In this document: piece after piece, positions 43,830 to 52,961 of the stretch
Position numbering within the stretch: the first letter of the stretch is position 1
How the letters are laid out: every line of letters begins with the position of its first letter
Origin: Euptelea pleiosperma
Lineage: Eukaryota; Streptophyta; Magnoliopsida; Ranunculales; Eupteleaceae
Reading direction: 5' to 3'
NCBI GenBank assembly: GCA_035048495.1
Contig: CM068547.1
Span: forward strand, 29,271,913 to 29,335,912
DNA length: 64,000 nt
The notes under the pieces: model-generated
Databases searched by the model: none
Told to the model about the DNA's origin: nothing
Seen by the model: the letters and a program-made list of their open reading frames with translations, nothing else
Translations under genes and position numbers: made by a program

Positions 43830-44327
43830 TGATGACGGACCATAGTATGGGCCACATGGCACACTCTTAGAGACCACATTTCTAACTTGTCGAATTTGAT
43901 TATTTTCATGGGAATATTTTAGACCATTGGATTCAAACATAATTTGGGGTACTTAGATCCAGAGGTTAGAAAACACTAATGAGGCTCATTTTTGGAATAT
44001 AGGTCCACCTAGGGATGGGCCAAACACCCATGCGGTCAGTGATCTCTACAAGTGTTGCACGTGGCAAATACTGTGTCCACAGTAGGGTGGGCAACTCGTA
44101 AGAGTGTTGCACGGGCTCAAACTGTAGACCACCTAGGGATGTGCAAACTGAAGATTACCACTTAGAGTGGCTGAGATAAACAGTCAGATCTGACCCGTTC
44201 GACCCACTTAACCCAAGCCATTTCACTTTAACTTTATTTTCACGATCCGAAACCATTTGGACTCTCTTTCCACCCAATTTTTTCAAACGCTTTGTCAGGA
44301 GTGCCGTGGGCACGGGCAATTTTCTAG
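43830..44327 (+). mobile_element. Family-B foldback followed by a Helitron 3' end
   Basis: GGCCACATGGCACACTCTTA to ATGCGGTCAGTGATCTC is a family-B copy. At the end the hairpin GTGCCGTGGGCAC and GGGC precede TTTTCTAG|T, a Helitron 3' terminus like that of 30179-30338. The 5' start was not found nearby. Confidence 0.55.
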
Positions 44328-44639
44328 TATATTTACATAATGGCTCATTTTATAGATTCTGTTTGGACATCACAGAAAAGAATAATTGATTTTTCAATGC
44401 TAAAGACCACTTATATGAAGTGCATTATTAGTGAAGTTGTGTGTAACATCCTTCTAACTTGCGACACAAAAATAAAATATTTCAATAACGTTAGATAATG
44501 CTAATGTTGATGATATTGCAGTAACTTTTCTTAGGAATATAAAAATTATTACATCTGCGTTGTTGTGCTCACATACTTATCTTTGGTCTTCTGGCTGGGC
44601 TAACGATAATTACAGTTTTTAAATTTTTGTTAGACATAA

Positions 44640-45095
44640 CTACGGAAATCTCATGGGTAATGCCTTGGACTATTGGAGCGTTACTATCTGAGTTGCCCAA
44701 GCTTGCATTTTCGGGCCAAAAGAAAACTCTTTGAAAATGGTGCCTTATGTGATCATCTGGGGCATTTGGTTGGAGAGAAATGGAAGAACATTTAGGGACA
44801 AGAAATCACCATACAAGAGATTCTCATTAACATTAAGGCTCATCTCTTCTCTTGGAGATCTAAATCTCAGGAGATGAGAGGTGTCTTCTTTAGCGATATG
44901 GTGTTTTGTTTTGATCCCATTTTGGGGATAGAGTAGTACCTTCTTGTTGTTCTTTGTTGCTCTTGGTTGTCATCTTTGGGTGTGTTTTCTTTTGCTATCT
45001 TTTTTTTCTCTTCCCTTGTATTTGTTTTTTCTTTTAGATCCTCTCGATCTCCTTTAATGCATTTGAATTATCAAAAAAAAATTTTTTTTTTAAAG
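44640..45095 (+). mobile_element. 5'-truncated LINE 3' end
   Basis: VPYVIIWGIWLERNGRTFRD precedes a decayed segment, then a T-rich 3' UTR and a poly(A) run near 45075. This is a different subfamily from 42360-42860 but the same ORF2 C-terminal motif. Confidence 0.8.
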
Positions 45096-45599
45096 TAATA
45101 AAAAAATCTATTGAAAGAACTTTGTGAAGAATATCAAACCCAAATAAGTAGTATAGCAGGAAGTGCTACAGATTTTGGATGTTATTTTTTCTTTTATGAG
45201 GGTGAAGTAGTGCACGTGATGAGTGTTGAAAAAATCTAGTTTTGTAAAATCAGAAAATATGAGTAATAGGGTCACTTTGAGCATAAATAAAAGTGGGACC
45301 CACTTACCTTTTGAGGCAGGACAATGTTGGTTTTTCATCTTCTTGACTCCTTGATATGGAGGATAATGAGTTTAAATTAATTAACCAAGATCCTTTATGG
45401 GTGAATGAAAAATCGGTTCCAAACTACTCCTATTAAAAATTTGTAATTTTAGTTTACAAAGTGAAATGTTTGTGTAAAACATTAATTCCAGGTGGAAGAA
45501 ACACAAAAAAGAAAACAATTTATAAATAGAACATGTTACTTGTAGACTTGAATAGTGTGAGGTAAGAGATAAGCCCATGCGCGCACACGGGCCCAGAAA

Positions 45600-45740
45600 C
45601 TCTAGTTGACATTCTGTTTAGTTGGGCCTTGGGCCACACCCAAACCCCCTTAGAGCCATGGGCTAGACTTGGGCTTGGTTTTTAAGCTTGTGGCCTAGTT
45701 TGAGCCTGAGCCCGACCTGATTTACATGCCTATACCATAC
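45600..45740. repeat. GGGCTTGGG-word scrap
   Basis: TTGGGCCTTGGGCCACACCC, GGGCTAGACTTGGGCTTGG and TTGAGCCTGAGCCCGACC. It probably belongs to the GGCC word class. Confidence 0.4.
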
Positions 45741-45854
45741 AAGCATTGCTAATAAGCTATGTTCATAAATAAAGGATTTCATTCTTATCTTTCTAAGGTA
45801 TCAACCATCTTTTTTTCAAAATTCAAATTAATGAAGTTCCCAAATTAAATAGTG

Positions 45855-45862
45855 TATAAATA
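45855..45862 (+). promoter_or_regulatory. TATA box of the candidate mini-gene
   Basis: TATAAATA, 68 nt before the ATG at 45923. A CA/GA-rich leader lies between. It is a strong plant-like TATA box with correct spacing. Confidence 0.45.
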
Positions 45863-45922
45863 TGGATCTAAGGTGGATAAAACGAAAGTTACGAAACACA
45901 CACACAGGAGAGAGAGAGAGAG

Positions 45923-48900
45923 ATGTCTGAGAGAATTCCTTGTCGTCGTTGCCGGTGTACTGGTAACCAGTGTTGCACTTCATCTCCTCCAGGTAAGACT
46001 ATCAACGTATTTTTAAAGGGGAATTCAGATATTAAAAGCAAGGTATAAAAGGAGCCGTTATACATATTTGTAATGGGGGAGGTCCGAATCCGTTATAACA
46101 GCCGTTATTTTCGTTATAACGGTCTTTTTTTTAAACCTTGTTTAAAGGGGGTGTTGAGCAATTTACCAAACCCAACTCCCACATCTCCTGGTTTGCCACT
46201 TAGGCCCTACTTGGTATCCAGTAAATATATGTAGGATGCAAATATTTACCTCTACAAATATTTTCTTTGTAAATGTTCAAAGCTTCAAACATTTTTCTGT
46301 TGCTTGGTATTAACTCGTAAAATCAGTTGCAAATTAAAATTAACCTCTACTGAATTTTTAGGATGCAAATTAATATTTACCTTTACTGGATTTTTTTTGT
46401 GAAAAAAGTCTATTATTTCTGTTATTTTTTGTTATTTTCCATTATTTTTTTGTTTTTGAAAATTAAAATTGAAATTTAATAATTTGAATTTCAATGTCAT
46501 TTTTTCCGTTATTTATGTTATTTTCTCATTATTTTTCGTTTTTATCACTGAGCATTACAATTTGTTATTACGGAAAAACGGCAACTCCCCCAATCCGTTA
46601 TACCATTATAACAGTCCACTTTAAAACTTGGACCAAACATCCATATAACGTCTTCTAAATGTATACCACCAGCTAGCACATATTGTGGGGCAGTCCTCAC
46701 GGGCGGTGAGTGAATTTTACTCTTCATCTAGGGGTCAAATATTATATATATTTCAAAGAAGTTCACGCCAAAAAGTGAATGTTTGCGGTCATTTTTGGCT
46801 GCAAACATTAACAGCTCAAATCATAAAAAATATGGGCTCATGGAAAATATTTACCTACGTAAATAATTGTGGGGTGCAACCAAGCACTTAAAAAAGCTAA
46901 AAACATGTTGCAAATGTTTGCAAACAAATATTTGCGGTGATACCAAGCAAGGCCTTAATTTCTTCATGGTTTACGACCTTATAATAAAACAACAAAAGAA
47001 AAACTGACTTTCAAAGAGGGTACGTGACATACTTAGGGTGGCTAGGACGAGTTATGTTCTAATGAATATTTACTTATATAAAATTAAATGAAGGATATTT
47101 TAGTAACACCCCCCCTTAATATTTGAAAGTAATTAGTAATACCCTTTCAAACTTTAGGATTACCCCCCTAGACCTCGTCTAACCTTCATTTGACTAACGT
47201 TTTAATGTTGCATACATAAGGCGCCTGGGCCAACTCGGGCCTGCAAGTCCGACTTGGACCAAAAATGGCCCGATTAGCCAATTTTTTGCAGTTTTTTTTA
47301 ATTTTTTTTTTTTTTTTTTATTGTTATAAATCATGAAGCAATGTAACATTCGATTGGATATGAATTTCGAAGGCATTTGATGTGAATGGCCAGAGCTGGT
47401 GGGGGCAACAGCAAATGAAGCCACGGCGACAATCATGGAAACGAACCCGATTGTGACTGTAGTGAAGGTTGACGCTGAACGGGTAGTGGTTCAAGACGAC
47501 ATTTGTTGCAACCGCGTTTGGCTTCTGGTCGATCAGTACGATGATGACAGAGTCGTTACTATGTCGAAGGTTGGATGAGCTAAGATCTTGTGATCCTCGT
47601 CGTACATGAAGCTGTTTTTCACTGGATATTATAAAGTTTAGAATTAGATAGTTATGTATGTATGACGATTGGATCATTGCAATAAGTATTAAAGACACTT
47701 CTACCCGAGAAGGCTTTGGCTGTCGCATTGGGACTGCAAAGGTGAGGTCGCCGTAATCAAGACCATGGTTTTAAAATACCGAAAATAACGGCCGTTATAA
47801 TGGAAAAGGACCTCACCCGTTAAGTTCCATGCCGTTTAAACTTCAGAAAATAATGGCCATATATTATTTTTGTTATAATGGCCTTTCAAATTCCTCCCTT
47901 GGGGCCACCTCTGAGATTTATTCCAATTTTACTTGGCGCATGTCGAAAGGGGTACACTCATACCTTGCGAGATTAGTCCGGTGCTCTAAGAGGCCCGGCC
48001 GGATACCCTTAGCATAAAAAACTATGATCCTATCAATTAATACTCCGGTCTGTGTTTCTCTTTAATTGGAGGTGTACCTTTGGGGGAAAAATTCGTTGGT
48101 GAGACCCTCCCAAAATGTTTGACACGTACCCCTTGTTAACCACCCTTAACCAACTAACCAAGGGTATGTATAATGTGGGTTGGGTTTAGGCCTTGACGTA
48201 CCAGCCAGACATTTTGGAAGGAGAACCTTGTTGGGAATTAAGAACAATAAATACGATATAAAACAAAGACGCAAACAACCACAATACATAGATTTACGTG
48301 GTTTCCTATAGATTGAGGTACGTCTACGGATCCACACCGATTCCACTAGGGGAAAAGAAACACACAGTATAAAATTGGGATACTCATCTCTCACCAAGTG
48401 AGGTATACATAACTCTAAGGCGAAATTAGGGTTTTCATATCTCTATGTAAAAATTACGAAAATGCCCTCAGAAAATTCTCCCCAAAAAAAGTTGGGCCGC
48501 GGAATCATGCATTCATGTACAGTGCTTCAAGCATCATCAGTCTCTACATAACATAACAAACCTTCAAAGTTTGAAGATCCCAGGACCACCGAATTTTTTC
48601 TCGTACCTTCAGAGCCGAGGTACAATATTCTTCAATTAAAGAAAGATACAAGAGCAACTGCTCCTAGTTTGAATTAGGGACACCTAATGGGATCACAACT
48701 CTAATTAGAAATCATTGGCTGCGGTTCTTGATGGGTCTCAAGGGTAACACATAGCACCTGATAGTGTATAGAGAAAAATTTTGAAGCGGCGATCATGTGC
48801 CCAATCATATTGCACCAAGTACACCAAGATTGTACCTAGCGCAATACGATTGGGTGCATGATCGCAGCTTCTAAATTTCCGCCGCTTCACTGGAGAAATG

Positions 48901-49834
48901 TTTTGAATCGGCGGAAATGTAGAAGCTGCGATCATGTACCAAATCATATTGCGCCAGGTACACCTAGTGTAAAATACTCTTATTATAAAGTCTAAAATAA
49001 TCTTATGCATCGTAGAAATTAGTGGAAGTATATGGGTATTTTTAGATAACGGTGAAAAAAAAAAAACTTAAGTCATCAATACCGAGGTGCCTTTGTTAAA
49101 ACCCTAAAGATAAGTTTACGCAGGTCTAGTATAATTCCATTTTAAATTTAAACAAAGAAATTTTTTATTATTTCCACGGATCCATCAAGGCCTGTGCTCA
49201 ACCTCTTATAGGTATGATTTAAAAAAATATTTATACGCCGTTATAATAGTTCCGTTCTATTCTCTCTCTACCTCTTCTTCTTTTTTTACCTAACTTTCAT
49301 ATCTTTTATGCACAGCCATACTAGCATGGGAAACCTAGCTTCCCTCCCGTAGTACTTATAACTCTAAATATTCTACGAAAATGCTATCCCATGGATAATT
49401 TGATAAAAAAATGTGGGGTTGAAGCCATTGACCATAGGATTCAAGAGATCCATGGTCCACTAGGCAACAACTGCAAAGAGTAAACACAGTTGCTGCCTCA
49501 TTGACCATAAATCTCTTGAATCCAATGGCCATAGATCTCTTGAATCCAATGGTTAATTGCCTCAACTGCATATAGTTTTGTCCGGTCATCCATAAGTAGC
49601 ATAGAGATGGAGACTCAAGATTCTATCACCTCTAACTAATAACTCTATTATAAAGTTGGGAAAAGGCTTATGATGATGATGATCTAACTGTTATAAAGGC
49701 CTGTTATTTAAATTATTTCACCAGTTATTTATGTTTGGTGTAAATTGAATTCAATTTTTTTTTCAGGCCACGGTTGCGGCTGGACTGCTAGACCGGAACT
49801 GTGCGGACAGAGGACACCGAGCAAGTCAGGCTAG
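45923..49834 (+). CDS. Candidate two-exon cysteine-rich mini-protein, unknown
   Basis: Exon 1 (45923-45992) reads MSERIPCRRCRCTGNQCC then TSSPP and ends at CCAG|GTAAGA. Exon 2 would be 49767-49834 after a TTTTTTTTTCAG acceptor, in matching phase, reading GHGCGWTARPELCGQR and stopping at TAG. This gives 45 aa with seven Cys, no signal peptide and no transmembrane segment. The intron of about 3.8 kb is full of transposons. For it: a good TATA box, donor, acceptor, phase fit and Cys pattern on both sides. Against it: very short, no family I recognise, and the exon pairing is my choice. It could equally be a chance frame or an old gene fragment. Confidence 0.35.
46039..46140. mobile_element. Palindrome-word element, 102-bp deletion copy
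   Basis: CAAGGTATAAAAGGAGCC to TTTTTAAACCTTG with GTTATAACAGCCGTTATTTTC and CGTTATAACGG inside. The flanking octamers ATTAAAAG and TTTAAAGG match at 6 of 8. Both termini are kept though three quarters of the interior is gone. Confidence 0.65.
46203..46955. mobile_element. hAT-like MITE with nested insertions
   Basis: The left end is TTAGGCCCTACTTGGTATC and the inverted right end TTAAGGCCTTGCTTGGTATC. The arms carry GCAAATATTT words. Inside lie an AACGGCCGTT-family fragment (about 46380-46634, ending CTTTAAAACTTG) and a family-B right end (46632-46722, ending GAATTTTACTC). The right half equals 16555-16755 inverted. Confidence 0.65.
47215..47285. repeat. GGCC-word scrap
   Basis: GCGCCTGGGCCAACTCGGGCC, AGTCCGACTTGGACC and AATGGCCCGATTAGCC. 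It is short and its ends are unclear. Confidence 0.35.
47768..47895. mobile_element. AACGGCCGTT-family fragment
   Basis: CATGGTTTTAAAATACCG, AATAACGGCCGTTATAATGG, ATAATGGCCATATATTA and GTTATAATGGCC. The right end is lost. Confidence 0.6.
48083..48602. mobile_element. Family-F foldback split by a solo LTR
   Basis: GGGGAAAAATTCGTTGGTG and the inverted GGACCACCGAATTTTTTCTC bound it, with 9-bp flanks GTACCTTTG and GTACCTTCA (7 of 9). The interior resembles 1774-2207 (CCTCCCAAAATGTTTGACAC). The LTR at 48229-48558 interrupts the right arm at GAGAACCT / AACCTTCAAAG. Confidence 0.7.
48229..48558. mobile_element. Solo LTR (or LTR of a small retroelement), 330 bp
   Basis: It starts TGTTGGGAATTAAG, ends ACATAACA and sits in a perfect 5-bp duplication AACCT (48224-48228 and 48559-48563). 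The foldback's sister copy shows the uninterrupted site GGAGAACCTTCAAAG. TAGATTTACGTGGTTTCC is a phrase type seen in Copia-group LTRs. There is no internal coding region, so it probably arose by LTR-LTR recombination. Confidence 0.82.
48775..48972. repeat. Three-armed inverted/direct repeat
   Basis: A unit GCGATCATGTGCCCAATCAT followed by ATTGCACCAAGTACACC occurs at about 48787, inverted at about 48814-48870 (GCGCAATACGATTGGGTGCA), and again direct at about 48928. The GCGGAAAT/ATTTCCGCCGC pair lies between arms two and three. Confidence 0.75.
49410..49565. repeat. Short inverted/direct repeat cluster
   Basis: CCATTGACCATAGGATTCAAG, ATTGACCATAAATCTCTTGA and CAATGGCCATAGATCTCTTG occur within 150 bp, partly inverted. 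It has the look of the family-B centre (CCATTGGATTCAAGC). It is noncoding. Confidence 0.5.
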
Positions 49835-50230
49835 ACCTGAGCTGGGTTAAGCCGGGAGAGGGAATTTCTACTCCATGGCACAGCTGCACAAGGAGGAAAC
49901 CTGCCTTTGTGGGAATGAACCGCCGGCCACGACCTCCCACAAGAGGAGGGTACACACTGACCGGTTGGATTCAAGCATTTTTTTGGTAATAAATCCAACA
50001 GCTAGAAATCAACAATTTAGCTGATTTTTGGGTGGATGTACGATTATGATCTCCCAATCAAATTGGAATAAAACTTTGCTGACAGCCTACGGTCAGCGTC
50101 TGACACATTCTTAATGGTCGATGATTGTATGGATGTTTGGCCAATCCCTAGGTGTACTTACAAACATAAAATCAACATGATTAGTGATTTCTAGGCGTTG
50201 GATTGGAGTTATTTTCATGGGTTGATTTTA

Positions 50231-50808
50231 AGAACAGGCTCCCGGGACAGGCCTTTTTTGACGAGTAAAACTTGTGTCACAAGATGTTGTGACGGAAGCC
50301 GGTCACAGTACTCAATACAAGCCACGTGGCACACCATCAGAGCGCGCTGACTGTATGGATGTTTGGCTAGTCCCTGGGTGGCCCTACAAACCAAAAATCA
50401 GCCTGATTAGTGATTTACAACCTTTGGAATTTTGCACCCAAATAACGTTCAATAATGCTCAAATTCCTACCGTTAAAATCAACCCATGAAAATAACTTCA
50501 ATCGAATCGGTTAGAAATCACTAATCAGGCTGATTTTTTGTGTACCGGTCACCAAGGGACTGGATAAACATCCGTACAGTCATGGTCCTCTAATAGTTTT
50601 CCACGTGGCTCGTATTGAGTGCTGTGACCGGCTTCCGTCACAACATCTTGTGACATAAGTTTTACTCTTTTTTGACAGGCTCCGGGAACTTGTCTTCTCG
50701 GGTGTGGATTCCGAGAATCCAACGTGGTTTTGCTTTTGCAAAAGGTCATTCTCAGCGCTATCACCACCGTTGGATTCTCGGAATCCATGGCCCCCAGAAG
50801 CCGGACGC
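50231..50808. mobile_element. Middle element of the nest
   Basis: It is flanked by a perfect 9-bp duplication TTGATTTTA (50222-50230 and 50809-50817). Removing it plus one duplication restores the centre found in other family-B copies (GGGTTGATTTTAAC). The ends are only weakly inverted (CAGGCTCCCGG / CCGG). It contains a perfect 20-bp inverted pair TGGATTCCGAGAATCCAACG, and is itself split by the inner family-B copy. Confidence 0.7.
50263..50667. mobile_element. Inner family-B foldback, complete
   Basis: GAGTAAAACTTGTGTCAC to the inverse ending AAGTTTTACTC, 405 bp, with a perfect 9-bp duplication TTTTTTGAC (50254-50262 and 50668-50676). It is almost the same as 37106-37501 in both arms (ATGTTGTGACGGAAGCCGG). 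It is the youngest layer of the nest. Confidence 0.9.
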
Positions 50809-51141
50809 TTGATTTTAACCATGGTAATTTGAGCATTTTAGTGACCATTATTTGGGGTACAAAGATCCAAAGGTTTGAAATAACTAATCAGGCTGATTTT
50901 TGGTTTTAGGTCCACCTAGAGATTGGCAAAACATCCATTCGGTCAGAGTCCTCTAAGAATGTGCCACATGGCTCATATTGTGGGCTGTCAGCGGCTTCGC
51001 TGACCGTCGTTTTTCAGCAAACTTTAACTCATCAAATTGGATCTTGGCCCATGGACCCACCAAATAAACGTTTTGAATTGATGCCAGCGTGGGCCATCTG
51101 ACGTGTGTACATGATATGGCATTGTACTTCACACCACCCTA

Positions 51142-51240
51142 TATCTCCTCATTTGATGAATTTCTCTCTTAGGAAGACATCCAGAGCCCATTCGTAGTTT
51201 TGAAAGTGTAAGCAGGTCGCTTGCACTGCAGATAAAAAGG
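51142..51240 (+). promoter_or_regulatory. Putative promoter and leader exon of the EYA gene
   Basis: CCCTATATCTCC at about 51140 could serve as a TATA element. A leader from about 51170 would end at AAAAAG|GTAAGG (51240) and splice to TTCCAG|GGGGCAG (52895), which carries the start codon. This is inferred from splice signals only. Confidence 0.4.
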
Positions 51241-51824
51241 TAAGGACTTCCCATCGATCTTTCAGTTATTTTTTTCCTAATTCGTTAGTGTTTTTAGAGG
51301 ATCCAACTAAATGGGTTTCCAGGAATCTGATATTTATTAAGGATTTGATCAAATAAATGGTGTTTTTCAGAGAATCTGATATCTGTTCAAGTTCTGCCCA
51401 TTTGCAAATTATGGGCTGTTTCCTTGGAAACCAAATAATTTGTAATCTTTTTAATTGGTTTCTTGGGTTTTTTTGGCAACTGGTTTATGCTATTTTTGCT
51501 TAAAATAACTAAAAAAGAGAGTTTTAGGGTCTGTTGGGATTAATTGTGTCAAAAAAAAGATACCTTTGTTTAAAATTTATGGATTTTGGAGCAAAAATGG
51601 TGATCCTGACAGGCCTTTATAATTGTTGAGTTTTCACCCACCAATGATTTATGTGGTGACGCTTACCAGGAAAAAAAATCATTATTATGGTGAAGGTTTA
51701 TCGCTGTTCGGCAACCAACGGAGTCGTCGGTTTTCCACAGCTTGTTTTGCAAATAAAAATTGGATAATGGATTAATATGCTAATTTGGGAATTTCGATAC
51801 CAGTTAGCTGTGTTGTTAAGGCAA

Positions 51825-51955
51825 TGGCGTGCCCTAGATGCCTTACTGCTTATGGTCTGACCGCCTAGACTAGGCGCTTGCTTGGTTTCTAAGGGGGCTG
51901 CTGTGCTGACTGCTGAGGCGTCTAGGCACCATCTGGACAATATTTTCCACCAGGG
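51825..51955. repeat. GCCTAGGCG-word patch
   Basis: GTTAAGGCAATGGCGTGCCC, ACCGCCTAGACTAGGCGC, GCTGAGGCGTCTAGGCACC recur in the presumed 5'-UTR intron of EYA. Its counterpart at 52750-52850 has GGTGCCTTGGCG and TTTGCCTAGGTG ending TTTTGACAACATTG. The arrays look like two ends or two copies of one word family. Confidence 0.45.
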
Positions 51956-52123
51956 CACCCCTAGTACATAATGGGTGAAAAATGCCCCCTTTTTTTATTT
52001 TATTTTTGAAGATCTATAGAAGTGTTTAAGACATTTATATCTTTAAAACTTTTAGCATCCTTTATATGATAAAAGGCTCTAAAACTTCTTGCAAGGCTGT
52101 TACCTCTAGGCTTGCCCATTAAT

Positions 52124-52366
52124 CAAGGTTTAAAATTTCAGTTTCGCATGCCATTTCGGTGAGGGTCGCGTAAATTTTGAAATTGAGATTAGTAATGAAA
52201 ATTTCGAAATTTCATGAAAAGTTTGAAATTTCACAAAAAACCGAAATTTCATATCCGAAATTTCGGTGAAAATTTGGAATTTCTAGAATTTCAAGTTTTA
52301 TGGATTTTGGTTTCGGTGTGCACGAAACTGAAATTTCGGAACTTTTTGTCGAAATTTAAAACCATG
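52124..52366. mobile_element. Palindrome-word element, GAAATTTCGG family, complete
   Basis: CAAGGTTTAAAATTTCAG starts it and TTTAAAACCATG ends it, with a perfect 8-bp duplication CCATTAAT (52116-52123 and 52367-52374). The interior is almost entirely GAAATTTC-type words: TTTCGAAATTTCATG, TTGAAATTTCAC, CCGAAATTTCGG, GGAATTTC, CTGAAATTTCGG. The termini equal those of the AACGGCCGTT family, while the interior shares nothing with it. It is noncoding. Confidence 0.85.
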
Positions 52367-52925
52367 CCATTAATCGATCTAATTTAGCTGAGCAATCAAA
52401 CAGCATATCTGATATATTTATATTTTTTTTCCTTGCTTTTTGTTGGTTGGAAGAGGTAGAGGTAGACTCACATTAGCGGATTAGTAGTCTTCTAGTCCTA
52501 TCAATGAGTTTTTAGATAGTTGTGAGCTTTTGCTGAACACTTGAGCTTTATGATTATAAACAAGTGCTATAATAGTTGGGTAATTGTGTTGTTTAGGGGA
52601 GTAATTGGTGTATATGTTTTTATTTTGTGAACTTGTCTACTAGAGTTTACTTTCCTTGTTTTTCTTTTTTCTTTTTAATTTTGTATTCTAAAATTGAACT
52701 ACTAAGCTTGATTTAGTAAAAATACATGTAATATTCAAAATCCTTGACCACTAAGGCTGTTATGGTCACTAGGTTGGTGCCTTGGCGATGAGCTAGCCTG
52801 GGTTTGCCTAGGTGTTTTGACAACATTGTCAATTAGGTGGTCTTAAATGTCTTACCTCAATTTTCAATTGAATCTTCGGTATGTTCGTATTCCAGGGGGC
52901 AGATGATCTCTTAACTTATCTAAAG

Positions 52926-52961
52926 ATGCAAGCATGGATGAATTACTGCATGGAAGTTTAA
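52926..52961 (+). promoter_or_regulatory. Upstream ORF overlapping the EYA start
   Basis: An ATG 8 nt before the EYA start opens an 11-codon frame ([11 protein letters not shown], stop TAA) that runs past the main ATG. If the mRNA carries it, scanning ribosomes meet it first, which would lower EYA translation. The context of the main ATG (GCATGG) is better than that of the upstream one. Confidence 0.5.

Larger units (their letters stand above)
50066..51030. mobile_element. Outer family-B foldback of a triple nest
   Basis: It is flanked by a perfect 9-bp duplication ATCAAATTG (50057-50065 and 51031-51039). Tips: GAATAAAACTTTGCTGAC on the left and the inverse of CAGCAAACTTTAACTC on the right. 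CGGTCAGCG and GTATGGATGTTTGGCC on the left mirror AAACATCCATTCGGTCAG on the right. The centre is interrupted at TTGATTTTA by the element at 50231-50808. It ends about 110 bp before a possible TATA of the EYA gene. Confidence 0.82.

Noticed and set aside
34716..44327. A single Helitron spanning the PIRL gene, from the TCTATACTATTATAAAG start to the CTAG hairpin end
   Set aside because: Both ends are plausible, but 9.6 kb with an intact three-exon gene and many other insertions between them makes two unrelated fragments far likelier. No second copy supports the long version.
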